Origin: Chitinophagaceae bacterium LGM1
Lineage (GTDB): Bacteria; Bacteroidota; Bacteroidia; Chitinophagales; Chitinophagaceae
Assembly (NCBI GenBank): GCA_018604165.1
Contig: CP075895.1
Span: 3,033,001-3,097,000, forward strand
DNA length: 64,000 nt
Reading direction: 5' to 3'
Positions 14,142 through 22,848 of the stretch are shown here, in pieces; position 1 is the first letter of the stretch, and each line of letters opens with the position of its first letter. Under the pieces are notes generated by a model that was not told the origin of the DNA, did no database searches, and saw only the letters and a list, made by a program, of their open reading frames with translations. The position numbers and the translations under genes were made by a program.

Positions 14142-15428
14142 TTGAAGAAGCGGGTACAGATAAATATATACATGCTGATATTGATAATATTATCCATATC
14201 TGTACTGTTTCTATTATTTGGCTGGGCAGTTTGGCACCAGTCGAACGGCGGCAACCGATTGGGTAAGTATGGTAAATATGTGATAGACATTGCCACGCTG
14301 CCCAATGCTTTGCTAGAAAATGCTGAAACCAAATCGCCCGTATGGGAAACCAACAAAACCAAACAAACCACCCATTTTGTAAGCAACAGCCCCGATAGCG
14401 GCTACTTGCTGATACCAGCTTACGACAAAACATATAAACAGTTTGTTGTAAAGCTTTTCTCATTAACCTCTCAAAAAACTATCCATACATGGATACCTGA
14501 TTTGCAAGCCATTGCCAAACTGAATAAAACAAAGGGCATACAACTTGAAGAAGAATTGCTGCAACCTATATCATTCAAAACACAACACCCGATACTGACA
14601 AGTGATACAGGATTGATAATAAAAGGTGAGTATGGATTGATGAAGCTCGATAAACAATCTAAGATTGTATGGTTTACAAAAGGCAGCTACCATCACAGTA
14701 CAGAGCAAGACTATGAGGGAAAGTACTGGACGGCTGGTTTTATAAAGCCAACAGCCTTAGACACTAATTTATTTCCGGGCATAAAAGACGATGCCATTGT
14801 GCAGTTTGAAGCTCAGGGCAGTGTATTATTTAAGAAGTCTATTGCATCAATATTGATAGAGAACGGAGCCATCTACCTGCTAACCGGCATAGGGCTATAC
14901 GAACCTGATGCCATACATGTAAATGATATACAACCCGTACTGCACAACACCAACTATGCACAACAAGGCGACTTGTTCATCAACATCCGCAACAGGAGCA
15001 CAGTTATACTGTACAGCCCCGCCACCAATAAAATAAAATGGATGCAGACAGGGCCTTGGAGCAATGAACATGATGTATCGCTGATAGACTCGAACAGGGT
15101 AGGACTGCTTGGTAATGATGTCATCAGGCATGGCAAAAAACGTTTTAACTTCATCAGGGGGTACAATAGCTTTTACATTTACAACTTTGCAACTAAGCAG
15201 GTAGATACACCGTACAATCACATTATGCGCCAACAGATGATTGCGACAAAATCGGAAGGGCGGATAGCACTGCTAAAAAACGGCGATTTATTGATAGAAG
15301 AAAGCAACTATGGGCGACTGATGCGTGTAAACGACAAAGGCATAGTATGGTGCTACATGGAAATAATAGACGACAAGAGCGTATCAATACTTGGTTGGAG
15401 CAGGTATTATGAACGCCTACCTTTGTAA
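14142..15428 (+). CDS. Arylsulfotransferase-like (ASST) membrane-anchored protein
   Basis: A basic N-terminus and one transmembrane helix (about 11-30) are followed by a beta-propeller-like region of about 390 residues. Blocks such as SYHHSTEQDYEGKYW, AIHVNDIQPV, QGDLFINIRNRSTVILYSP, WSNEHDVSLID and LKNGDLLIEESNYGRL resemble the ASST propeller family, where conserved His residues act in sulfate transfer between phenols. The catalytic assignment is uncertain here. The first codon is TTG at 14142; ATG 14172 would start inside the helix. It opens the cassette with an ABC exporter and a glycosyltransferase, so its substrate may be a surface glycan or lipid. Confidence 0.65.
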   Translation: MKKRVQINIYMLILIILSISVLFLLFGWAVWHQSNGGNRLGKYGKYVIDIATLPNALLENAETKSPVWETNKTKQTTHFVSNSPDSGYLLIPAYDKTYKQFVVKLFSLTSQKTIHTWIPDLQAIAKLNKTKGIQLEEELLQPISFKTQHPILTSDTGLIIKGEYGLMKLDKQSKIVWFTKGSYHHSTEQDYEGKYWTAGFIKPTALDTNLFPGIKDDAIVQFEAQGSVLFKKSIASILIENGAIYLLTGIGLYEPDAIHVNDIQPVLHNTNYAQQGDLFINIRNRSTVILYSPATNKIKWMQTGPWSNEHDVSLIDSNRVGLLGNDVIRHGKKRFNFIRGYNSFYIYNFATKQVDTPYNHIMRQQMIATKSEGRIALLKNGDLLIEESNYGRLMRVNDKGIVWCYMEIIDDKSVSILGWSRYYERLPL

Positions 15429-15473
15429 AACTTACAAACTGCTCTATCTTAGCAGCTAATATATATAGGGCGC

Positions 15474-16280
15474 ATGATTGAATACCCCCGCAAGATTTCC
15501 CTTTCACGATATATTGCCGATATATATAAATACAGGCAATTACTTTTCATGTTATCCAAAAAATGGATAAAACTAAAGTATGAGCATTCTTACATTGGTA
15601 TAGGCTGGATAGTTATCAATCCCATTATTACAACACTGGTATACACCATCTTCTTCGGTCTTGCTTTTGATGTGGATGTAAACAGGGTTAAGTATTTTAT
15701 TTTCATCTACAGCGGTATGCTGCCTTGGTTGTTTTTCAGAGATTCTTTTCTGGATATTTTAGAAGTATTTACCAAAGAACCCAATACCATCAAGCGTACC
15801 AACTTCCCCAGATTAATTGTACCCTTATCATCTATATTGCTAAAGCTTGTAGAATTCCTATTCGGGCTTACAATACTTACCATCATACTACTGGCTTCGG
15901 GTAGAGGTATCAACTATGCCATGTTTTTATTACCAGTACTGATATTGCAGGTGGTGTTGTTTTCTGTAGGGCTAGGACTGATACTGCTGATACCCAGCCT
16001 CGTGTACAGAGATATCAAACACATGCTTCGCTTTCTGATGCCACTTGGACTATACACATTGCCCATCATCTACAATATTGGCTATGTACCGGATAGCTGG
16101 TTGAAGTATTATACACTCAACCCTATGGTATCTGTAATACAATCTTTCAGGGCTATTTTGTTCCACGAAACAGTACCCTGGGTGATGCTTTCAAAAGGTA
16201 TGCTGGTATCCGTTACATTATTCATTACAGGCATTGCCATCTTTTTACGATACGATAAAAAATTGGCAGACATTATCTGA
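15474..16280 (+). CDS. ABC-2 polysaccharide exporter, permease
   Basis: The 268-residue permease is of the Wzm/KpsM type. It has an N-terminal amphipathic segment (SKKWIKLKYEHSYIGIGW), six hydrophobic helices from about 40 to 262, and the conserved NPMVSVIQSFRAILF block before the last helices. With the ATPase encoded 16 bases later it would export a finished polysaccharide or lipid-linked glycan across the inner membrane. The length is normal. Confidence 0.9.
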   Translation: MIEYPRKISLSRYIADIYKYRQLLFMLSKKWIKLKYEHSYIGIGWIVINPIITTLVYTIFFGLAFDVDVNRVKYFIFIYSGMLPWLFFRDSFLDILEVFTKEPNTIKRTNFPRLIVPLSSILLKLVEFLFGLTILTIILLASGRGINYAMFLLPVLILQVVLFSVGLGLILLIPSLVYRDIKHMLRFLMPLGLYTLPIIYNIGYVPDSWLKYYTLNPMVSVIQSFRAILFHETVPWVMLSKGMLVSVTLFITGIAIFLRYDKKLADII

Positions 16281-16296
16281 TATACCTATTCACGTA

Positions 16297-17058
16297 ATGA
16301 TAGAATTAAAAGACATAAAAAAACGCTACTCGTCGAAAGAGAAGAAATACATAGGTAAGTATTTCCTGCGCAATTTATTTGCAGACTTGAAGTCGCTTTT
16401 TAATGGCAAAGATGACGACAGGTTTAATGTACTGAAAGGCATCAGCTTCAGAATAGAAAAAGGGGAGCATGTAGGTATTGTAGGGCGAAACAAAGCAGGT
16501 AAGTCAACGCTATTACAACTGATAAGTGGCATATCTGCACCAACAGGCGGTAGTTTGCGGGTAGAGGGCAATATAATACCCGTATTCGGGCAGGGCAATA
16601 TTTCTACTCCTGACATGACAGGGTGCGAATACTTACGCTTCTACGCATCAGCACTCGGGGCATCTAAAAAACAGATTGCATCGCTTGAACAATCCATCAT
16701 TGATTTCAGCGAGATAACACAGATTGATACACCTGTTAAATTTTACTCAACAGGTACACGTACTCGTCTTAGCCTTTCTACTACATTATTATTACCTGCT
16801 GATATTTACATACTCGACGAAGTATTTTATGGCAGCGATGTGTTTTTTAAAGATAAGATAGCAGCCCACTTAAACCACATACAACAGAATCCCGGCATTA
16901 CTACCATTATGGTAAGTCATCACGAAGAAATTTTGAGAACATTCTGCCAAAGGCTGATACTTATTGAAGAGGGAAAAGTAATAGCAGATGGGAGTGTAGA
17001 TGAAGTGATGGCTATCTACAACAGCAGGCATATACCTACACCTGAAACTATTGCTTAA
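16297..17058 (+). CDS. ABC-2 polysaccharide exporter, ATPase
   Basis: This Wzt/KpsT-type ATPase has Walker A GRNKAGKST (Lys in place of the usual second Gly), a degenerate signature YSTGTRTRLSLS instead of YSSGM, Walker B ADIYILDEVF and the switch His in TTIMVSHH. I use ATG 16297 (MIELKDIKKRYSS), which lies just after the permease stop; the upstream start at 16234 would overlap the permease. The protein is about 253 residues with no C-terminal carbohydrate-binding extension, so chain recognition must lie elsewhere. Confidence 0.9.
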   Translation: MIELKDIKKRYSSKEKKYIGKYFLRNLFADLKSLFNGKDDDRFNVLKGISFRIEKGEHVGIVGRNKAGKSTLLQLISGISAPTGGSLRVEGNIIPVFGQGNISTPDMTGCEYLRFYASALGASKKQIASLEQSIIDFSEITQIDTPVKFYSTGTRTRLSLSTTLLLPADIYILDEVFYGSDVFFKDKIAAHLNHIQQNPGITTIMVSHHEEILRTFCQRLILIEEGKVIADGSVDEVMAIYNSRHIPTPETIA

Positions 17059-17102
17059 CTTCGCACCCGCATGCCGCTGCCATTTGCGCAGAGCGCTCAT
17101 AC

Positions 17103-18332
17103 ATGGGTAATAGCATCCTGAAAAATATATACCAACAAAAACGTAAGTACCTCGATGTGTTCATTACGCTATCCAGCAATGCACTCATCTTGTATTTGGC
17201 AATCAGTGAAAATAAGTTGTTGCTGGCAATGACTCCTTTTTTGGTCTTACGCTTTGCCTATGTTTTCAATAACTACTTGCTGCGCAATAAGCAAGTATCA
17301 TCGCCAGTAGCAGAAAAGCTGCAATCATTCTCCATTATCATCTGCACATACAACGAGCCGGATGAAAACCTGCAAAACTTGTTTCGCTGCATTGCAGATA
17401 GTACTGTGCAGCCGCAAGAGATAATCGTAATTGATGACGCAAGCAATACGCCTGTGCAAGTGATTGATACACTTGATGGGCGATTGAAAATAATACACAA
17501 CGAAAAAAATATAGGACTCCGAAAATCGCAAATACGCGCAATCGAGGCATTGCAACCGGTTGACTATGTATTACACATAGACTCTGATATGTATTTTGAA
17601 AACAACTGCATTGAAAAAAGCCTGCAGTTTATCAGCCCAAAGCCCGACGGTAATATATTTGGTGTGCGCATCACCATCAAAAACGCGCGAAGCAATTACC
17701 TCAACACCTACATCCACTCCAGCTATCATGGCAACTATTACAAACGCCTGTTTGAGAGCAGTCTGGGTGTAACGCTGGCTTGCAACGGGGCGTTTATGTT
17801 TACCAAATATGCATTTATTCGTAGTATCACTACAGCATATGGAAAAGAAAGTTTTGCAGGCACACCTTTGTTGTCGGGCACAGACAAAGCCATTACCAAC
17901 TTCGCGCTGCAAAGTGGCAAGAGCTACACGATACCCGATGTAAGTGTGGTGCATGAGCAGTTTGTGTATAAAGACTACATCAAAAAAATACAACGCACAT
18001 TCAAAACCAGTATCATCTATCAGCTACGCACCATTTTCTTGCCAAATGTATCGCCTTGGGTACGTGTATTATCTACGCTCGATGTGTTTTCGTTTTTTAT
18101 ATCAGTGCCCTTACAGGTATTGTTGCTGGCGACACTATTGCAGCTTCCGTTTTTCTACATTTTTATTGCTGCCTATCTGCTTGTATTGGTTGTGCGAAAC
18201 GATAAATCGGTAATAGAAGTAGTAAAATACAATGCCTACCGTTTTGCCATCGGTATCTATTTTTATTTATTGAAGATACGCACGCTATTACGCCTCAGGT
18301 CTACAGGTTGGGGCAACAGAAAGCTATCGTAG
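17103..18332 (+). CDS. Family 2 glycosyltransferase with membrane helices
   Basis: A short N-terminal hydrophobic region precedes a GT-A domain: SIIICTYNEPDENL (about 76-89), EIIVIDDASN, the DSD metal site in VLHIDSDMYF (about 156-165) and a GTDKAITNFAL block near 258. Two or three hydrophobic helices (about 325-375) close the protein. Such enzymes add sugars from nucleotide donors at the membrane. It is the last gene of the export cassette and overlaps miaA by nine bases, tail to tail. Confidence 0.88.
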   Translation: MGNSILKNIYQQKRKYLDVFITLSSNALILYLAISENKLLLAMTPFLVLRFAYVFNNYLLRNKQVSSPVAEKLQSFSIIICTYNEPDENLQNLFRCIADSTVQPQEIIVIDDASNTPVQVIDTLDGRLKIIHNEKNIGLRKSQIRAIEALQPVDYVLHIDSDMYFENNCIEKSLQFISPKPDGNIFGVRITIKNARSNYLNTYIHSSYHGNYYKRLFESSLGVTLACNGAFMFTKYAFIRSITTAYGKESFAGTPLLSGTDKAITNFALQSGKSYTIPDVSVVHEQFVYKDYIKKIQRTFKTSIIYQLRTIFLPNVSPWVRVLSTLDVFSFFISVPLQVLLLATLLQLPFFYIFIAAYLLVLVVRNDKSVIEVVKYNAYRFAIGIYFYLLKIRTLLRLRSTGWGNRKLS

Positions 18333-19223
18333 ATTAGCTGTTATTTTATCCATCAGCATAGTATCATCTGCATTGTACCAGTTTATCTCTTTATCTTTTT
18401 TAAACCATGTCATCTGCCGCTTGGCGTAGTGGCGGGTATTTTGTTTTATTTTTTCTACTGCTTCTTCCAGTGTATATAACCCTTCTATATGGTCAAACAA
18501 TTCGTTATAACCTACTGTTTGCAGATTTTTCAAATGCCTTAGCGGGTACAGGTTACGCACCTCATCCAGCAAACCAACTGCCATCATCTTATCTACCCGT
18601 TGATTGATGCGTTCATACAATACTTCTCTCGGTAGTTCCAGCCCTATTTTGATGATATTGAAATCGCGCTGTTTCTTTTCCCCTGTGCGATAGTTAATGA
18701 TGCTTTCTCCAGTAGAGCGTTTGAAGATAAGCGCACGTAACAAGCGGGCAGGGTTTTTCACTTCACCCTCTTTGTAAAAATCAGGGTCTTCTTCCTGCAC
18801 TGTGTGTTGCAGCCATTGCAGTCCGCGAGTTTCGTATTGTTCATTTACTTCTTGGACTATCTCGTCTTGTACAGGCGGCATCTCATCCAGCCCCTCGCAT
18901 AGTGCTTTAATGTACAAGCCTGTACCACCGCACACTACAGCAGTATTGTTTGTTATAAAAATCTCTTCTAAGTATCCGAGTGCCAGCGTTTCATAATCTG
19001 CCGCATCCAGCGAGTTGGTTACTGAAAAAGCATCTATGAAATAATGCTTTACTGCTGCCAGTTCTTCCGCATCGGGTTTAGCCGTGCCGATGGTCATCTC
19101 CCGGTAGCATTGCCTGCTATCTGCCGATACGATGGATGTACCCAACTGTTTAGCCAGTGCTATGGCTACTGCCGTTTTACCTACTGCCGTAGGTCCTGCT
19201 ATGATGTATGCTGTTTTTACCAA
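18324..19223 (-). CDS. miaA: tRNA dimethylallyltransferase
   Basis: MiaA transfers dimethylallyl to N6 of A37 in tRNAs that read UNN codons. The 299-residue protein shows the P-loop GPTAVGKTAVAI (9-20), SADSRQCYREMTIGTAKP (about 34-51), CGGTGLYIKALCEG (about 98-111) and the TVGYNELFDHIEG block near 236. The length is normal. The PRiA4 ORF-3-like gene lies just upstream, 17 bases away. Confidence 0.96.
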   Translation of the reverse strand: MVKTAYIIAGPTAVGKTAVAIALAKQLGTSIVSADSRQCYREMTIGTAKPDAEELAAVKHYFIDAFSVTNSLDAADYETLALGYLEEIFITNNTAVVCGGTGLYIKALCEGLDEMPPVQDEIVQEVNEQYETRGLQWLQHTVQEEDPDFYKEGEVKNPARLLRALIFKRSTGESIINYRTGEKKQRDFNIIKIGLELPREVLYERINQRVDKMMAVGLLDEVRNLYPLRHLKNLQTVGYNELFDHIEGLYTLEEAVEKIKQNTRHYAKRQMTWFKKDKEINWYNADDTMLMDKITANLR

Positions 19224-19240
19224 CCAGTATATGGTGTGTT

Positions 19241-19804
19241 CTACTCCTCAAAGCTTTCAGTAGCTGTATCTAAGCCGCTTTCTTCCATACTTTCCTCACC
19301 CTCATCACCAAAGCCCTCTGCCAATTCATCGGCACCCAGGTCGTATTTCTCTTCTACTTCCAGCAGTTTATCCAGGTTCACACCTTTTACACCGTATTGT
19401 GCAGGAGCTACTCCCTCTTTGCGCAATACAAACGGATAAGTGCGCTTTGCATCTTCGTCTTTACTTATGCCTATCAACTCTACCAGAAATACCCATTTCT
19501 TGGCGGGGTCGTATTCATATACAAATTTATGGTCAGGTGTAGATATCAATGCAGATACAGGGGTGCGCATCATTGACAAAGCAGGTGCGTCTTTTTTGTT
19601 TACCAACACTTCCGAATTCAGCTCTCGCCCGCGCGCCCATTTTTCAGTACTGTCAAAAAAAGATGCAGCATGTTTGCCGTCAAACTCGTAAGCGGCAATA
19701 ATAGCTTTGTGAAACTCCAAAAACGTCTGTGTGGGGCGTATCTCTATATCTCTATACACCAAGTCATCCTCTTCCCAATATACCCTGAATCTGAAAAGTG
19801 CCAT
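19241..19804 (-). CDS. Plasmid pRiA4b ORF-3-like protein
   Basis: The 187-residue acidic protein matches the PRiA4 ORF-3 family: FRFRVYWEEDDLVYRDIEI at the N-terminus, FLEFHKAIIAAYEFDG, and the KFVYEYDPAKKWVFLVELIG block. The C-terminal tail is Glu/Asp-rich (from about 155). The family's role is unknown. Chromosomal copies beside miaA are, from memory, common in Bacteroidota, so despite the name it is not evidence of a plasmid here. It probably shares a transcript with miaA. Confidence 0.8.
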   Translation of the reverse strand: MALFRFRVYWEEDDLVYRDIEIRPTQTFLEFHKAIIAAYEFDGKHAASFFDSTEKWARGRELNSEVLVNKKDAPALSMMRTPVSALISTPDHKFVYEYDPAKKWVFLVELIGISKDEDAKRTYPFVLRKEGVAPAQYGVKGVNLDKLLEVEEKYDLGADELAEGFGDEGEESMEESGLDTATESFEE

Positions 19805-19932
19805 AATGTACCGTAAAAATAGGCGAAATGGCGGATTTGTACCATAGTGCTGCCTATTTCTCTCGTATAAATAATATTGCTACACATATACCCATCCTGC
19901 CCGCCGTCAGGTCAAATAAAGTTTCGCTTTAT

Positions 19933-19963
19933 TTTGTTTGATTAGTAAAAATTGCTACCTTTG
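19933..19963 (+). promoter_or_regulatory. Bacteroidota promoter of rpmI-rplT
   Basis: TTTG at 19933-19936 and TACCTTTG at 19956-19963 are separated by 19 bases, matching the -33/-7 consensus TTTG-N19-21-TAnnTTTG. The -7 box ends 22 bases before the rpmI ATG. Confidence 0.75.
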
Positions 19964-19985
19964 CCATCCCAAAAAAATTGAGGAC

Positions 19986-20183
19986 ATGCCAAAGGTGAAG
20001 ACTCACAGCCGTGCTAAAAAAACTTTCAAAGTTACTGGTACGGGCAAAATACGCAGGTATAAAGCTTTCAAAAGCCACCTGTTGACGAAGAAATCAAAAA
20101 CACGCAAACGCCACTTGCGCCAGGCTGCATTTGTACACCCTGCAAATCAGAATCTGGTAAAACGCATGTTGTGCTTGCGATAA
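19986..20183 (+). CDS. rpmI: 50S ribosomal protein L35
   Basis: The 65-residue basic protein [20 protein letters not shown]... has the full L35 pattern, including [18 protein letters not shown] choose ATG 19986 over the upstream start at 19938, which would add 16 unrelated residues across the promoter. It is followed after 37 bases by rplT. infC, which usually precedes this pair, is not upstream here, and the pair has its own promoter. Confidence 0.97.
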   Translation: MPKVKTHSRAKKTFKVTGTGKIRRYKAFKSHLLTKKSKTRKRHLRQAAFVHPANQNLVKRMLCLR

Positions 20184-20220
20184 TATAATATTTTCATAAA
20201 CGAATTAATAAAATAAGAAT

Positions 20221-20565
20221 ATGCCACGTTCGGTAAATGCGGTTGCATCTCGCGCGAGAAGGAAGAAAATACTGAAACAAGCTAAAGGTTTCTACGGCAA
20301 ACGTAAAAACGTATATACGGTAGCCAAAAACGTACTTGAAAAAGGTCTTGGTTACAAATATGTTGGTCGTAAACTGAAAAAACGCGATTACCGCGCTTTG
20401 TGGATAGTGCGTATCAACGCTGCCTGCCGCGAAGAAGGTTTGAGCTATTCTCAGTTCATGGGCAAACTGGCTGCTAAAGGTATAGACCTGAACCGCAAAG
20501 TATTGGCTGACCTGGCTATGAACGAGCCTGAAAGCTTTAAGAAACTGGTTGCTGAAGTAAAATAA
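20221..20565 (+). CDS. rplT: 50S ribosomal protein L20
   Basis: The 114-residue protein begins [20 protein letters not shown] and carries the L20 signature [15 protein letters not shown] and [18 protein letters not shown]. It binds 23S rRNA early in assembly of the large subunit, and in some bacteria it represses its own operon. It is co-transcribed with rpmI and ends before a strong hairpin. Confidence 0.97.
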   Translation: MPRSVNAVASRARRKKILKQAKGFYGKRKNVYTVAKNVLEKGLGYKYVGRKLKKRDYRALWIVRINAACREEGLSYSQFMGKLAAKGIDLNRKVLADLAMNEPESFKKLVAEVK

Positions 20566-20584
20566 GCTGACCTGATTATATTTT

Positions 20585-20616
20585 AAATAGCCGCTCCATA
20601 CATTGGGCGGCTATTT
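20585..20616. terminator. Bidirectional terminator between rplT and ispE
   Basis: AAATAGCCGC (20585-20594) pairs perfectly with GCGGCTATTT (20607-20616), with A and T tails on both sides. It lies between two convergent genes. Confidence 0.85.
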
Positions 20617-21435
20617 CTATTTGTAATAATAAGCTTCATACTCTAAAGTGGATTGAATTACAGCCCGCTCCCCTTTCTCAAACAACCCATACACCGTACT
20701 ACCGCTACCACTCATAGCTGCATAGATAGCCCCTGCATCGTATAGCTGTTGTTTGATGTCTGCCAGTTGAGGATGCTGAGCAAATACAGGTGCTTCAAAA
20801 TCATTGCTCACCACATCTTTCCATTCATTTATCGGCAGTGTAGCTAATTCCCGCAAATCAAACGGAGCAGGCTTACGGCTTATCATTTTAAAAGCCGCAG
20901 CGGTAGATACATGCACTTGCGGGCATATTAGCTGTATGCTATAGGCAGATAAATCTATGCTCACGGGCTGCATCACCTCGCCCCTGCCTGTGGCATATTG
21001 CGGGCTGTTCTCTATAAAAAACGGGCAGTCGCTACCCAATTGTAAGGCATAGCCTATCAATGCTTTGTTGCTCAAACCAAGACCAGCATAATCATTCAGT
21101 AAACGCAGCATAAAAGCCCCATCGGCACTGCCGCCACCCATACCCGCACCCATTGGTATATTTTTCAGCAGGTGGATGGATAAGGGTGGTATTGCAGGGA
21201 AATCACGCTTCAATAGCTCGTAGGCTTTCCATACAAGGTTGTCATGCTTATCGCCCGCTACAGTTTTGCCATGCAGGGTTATGTCGGTTTCAGTAGCGGG
21301 TACTACTTCCAGCACATCAGTCAGTTGCCTAACAGGATAAAACACGGTTTCGAGGTTGTGATAACCATCGGCGCGTTTTGATGTTATATATAAGCCAATA
21401 TTGATTTTACAGTTGGGAAAGCAGACCATATACAA
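20617..21435 (-). CDS. ispE: 4-diphosphocytidyl-2-C-methyl-D-erythritol kinase
   Basis: IspE phosphorylates CDP-methylerythritol in the MEP route to isopentenyl diphosphate, which later feeds the carotenoid genes at 35156-39509. Family blocks are CFPNCKINIGLYITSKRADGYH at the N-terminus (seen in two overlapping parts), the GHMP ATP loop IPMGAGMGGGSADGAF (about 100-115), SDCPFF (about 143-148) and AAMSGSGSTVYGLF near 243. Met3 (21429) is an alternative start. The length of about 270 is normal. Confidence 0.95.
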   Translation of the reverse strand: MYMVCFPNCKINIGLYITSKRADGYHNLETVFYPVRQLTDVLEVVPATETDITLHGKTVAGDKHDNLVWKAYELLKRDFPAIPPLSIHLLKNIPMGAGMGGGSADGAFMLRLLNDYAGLGLSNKALIGYALQLGSDCPFFIENSPQYATGRGEVMQPVSIDLSAYSIQLICPQVHVSTAAAFKMISRKPAPFDLRELATLPINEWKDVVSNDFEAPVFAQHPQLADIKQQLYDAGAIYAAMSGSGSTVYGLFEKGERAVIQSTLEYEAYYYK

Positions 21436-21456
21436 AGCGATGCGTAAAATTATCTG

Positions 21457-21464
21457 TATTTTTG
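21457..21464 (+). promoter_or_regulatory. -7 promoter element of ABC ATPase gene
   Basis: TATTTTTG fits TAnnTTTG, 29 bases before the ATG at 21494. No clear -33 box is seen, so this is a moderate call. Confidence 0.45.
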
Positions 21465-21493
21465 AAATGGCAGCATGTTAATTGCCCCCATAG

Positions 21494-22216
21494 ATGAAAG
21501 AAGTTATCAGCCTGAACGACATACGGAAAAGCTACTATCTCGGCAAGCAGGAACTACCTGTGCTGAAAGGTATCAACCTAACCATCAATAGCAACGAGTA
21601 TGTAGCACTGATGGGGCCATCGGGTTCGGGCAAGTCCACCCTGATGAATATTATAGGTTGCCTCGATACCACCACCAGCGGGCAATACATACTGAACGGC
21701 AAAGACGTAAGCCGAATGGAAGATGATGAGCTGGCAGATGTACGCAATATAGAGATTGGCTTCGTGTTTCAGCAGTTCAACCTGCTACCCCGCCTCACAG
21801 CATGGGAAAACGTAGCTATGCCCCTGATATATGCAGGCGTTGGCAAAAAAGACCGCGAGGAACGCGCCCGTGCCATGCTGGATAAAGTAGGACTGGGCGA
21901 CAGGGCGCACCACAAGCCCAACGAAATATCGGGCGGGCAAAGCCAGCGTGTAGCCATTGCGCGCGCGCTGATAAATAATCCGTCCATCATACTGGCAGAC
22001 GAACCTACGGGCAACCTCGACTCCAAAACATCGGTAGAAATCATGGAGCTATTCGGGCAGATACACGCACAGGGTAATACCGTAGTGCTGGTAACGCACG
22101 AGGAAGATATTGCCAACTACACCCACCGTGTCATCCGCATACGCGATGGGGTGGTGGAAACGGATACCCCCCGCCCTAAAGGGAGCCTGCACACTACAGA
22201 AAAAACTATTGTTTAA
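21494..22216 (+). CDS. LolD/MacB-type ABC transporter ATPase
   Basis: The 240-residue ATPase has Walker [10 protein letters not shown] (about 40-48), Q-loop [11 protein letters not shown], signature [15 protein letters not shown], Walker [12 protein letters not shown] and switch His in VLVTHEED. The sequence is of the LolD/MacB class, which powers lipoprotein release or peptide/drug efflux with a FtsX-like permease. No permease gene is adjacent, so the partner is encoded elsewhere and the substrate is unknown. The cobalamin adenosyltransferase gene follows after 38 bases. Confidence 0.92.
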   Translation: MKEVISLNDIRKSYYLGKQELPVLKGINLTINSNEYVALMGPSGSGKSTLMNIIGCLDTTTSGQYILNGKDVSRMEDDELADVRNIEIGFVFQQFNLLPRLTAWENVAMPLIYAGVGKKDREERARAMLDKVGLGDRAHHKPNEISGGQSQRVAIARALINNPSIILADEPTGNLDSKTSVEIMELFGQIHAQGNTVVLVTHEEDIANYTHRVIRIRDGVVETDTPRPKGSLHTTEKTIV

Positions 22217-22254
22217 ATTCAACTAAATAAAAGCCCCTTTAGGGGTTGGGGTTT

Positions 22255-22815
22255 ATGGCATTTAAGATATATACAAAGACGGGCGACAAAGGCAGTACCA
22301 GCCTGATAGGTGGTGTGCGTGTACCCAAAAATCATATACGCATAGAGGCTTATGGCACAGTAGATGAGCTCAACTCGTTTATAGGCATGGTAAACGACAT
22401 GGCTGCCAATGAAAAAATAAGTGGCTGGCTACGCGAAATACAAGACAGGCTTTTTACCGTAGGTTCTGTACTGGCTACCAACCCCGATAAGGAAGTGAAA
22501 ATGAAACTGCCCGATGTACACGACGAAGACGTAACATGGCTTGAGCAGCGTATAGACGAGATGAATGAAGTGCTGCCCGAAATGCGCTCTTTTATATTAC
22601 CCGGTGGGCAGTTGGCGGCTTCTACCTGCCATGTGGCACGTTGTGTATGCCGTCGTGCAGAGCGCATATGCGTAGGTATGCAGGAACAAGAAGAGCAAGT
22701 ACCCGAACTGATAGTACGCTACCTCAATAGGTTGTCGGACTTTCTGTTTGTATTGGCAAGGTATATAGCACACATCAACAACGTAGACGACCTGCCATGG
22801 AGAGCGAGGGTGTAA
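22255..22815 (+). CDS. Cob(I)alamin adenosyltransferase, PduO type
   Basis: The enzyme transfers the adenosyl group of ATP to cob(I)alamin to make adenosylcobalamin. The N-terminal KIYTKTGDKGSTSLIGG is the PduO/MMAB ATP-binding signature. AYGTVDELNSFIG, the LPGGQLAAS... helix with CHVARCVCRRAER, and RYLNRLSDFLFVLARY complete the family pattern. I choose ATG 22255 (MAFKIYTK) as start. The product is the cofactor required by CarH at 33554 for light sensing, though the genes are 11 kb apart. Confidence 0.94.
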   Translation: MAFKIYTKTGDKGSTSLIGGVRVPKNHIRIEAYGTVDELNSFIGMVNDMAANEKISGWLREIQDRLFTVGSVLATNPDKEVKMKLPDVHDEDVTWLEQRIDEMNEVLPEMRSFILPGGQLAASTCHVARCVCRRAERICVGMQEQEEQVPELIVRYLNRLSDFLFVLARYIAHINNVDDLPWRARV

Positions 22816-22822
22816 AAATATG

Positions 22823-22846
22823 AAAGGCTGCATATGCAGCCTTTTT
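22823..22846. terminator. Bidirectional terminator
   Basis: AAAGGCTGCAT/ATGCAGCCTTT (22823-22844) is a perfect palindrome followed by T residues, with A residues on the other side. It separates the adenosyltransferase gene from the convergent T9SS gene. Confidence 0.85.
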
Positions 22847-22848
22847 GC

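Noticed and set aside
17571-17993. 140-codon minus-strand frame inside the glycosyltransferase gene.
   Set aside because: The plus strand encodes GT-A motifs through this region, so it is a shadow.
19241-19804. PRiA4 ORF-3-like gene as a sign of a plasmid or insertion sequence.
   Set aside because: The gene is in ordinary chromosomal context beside miaA, with host-like base use and no repeats around it.
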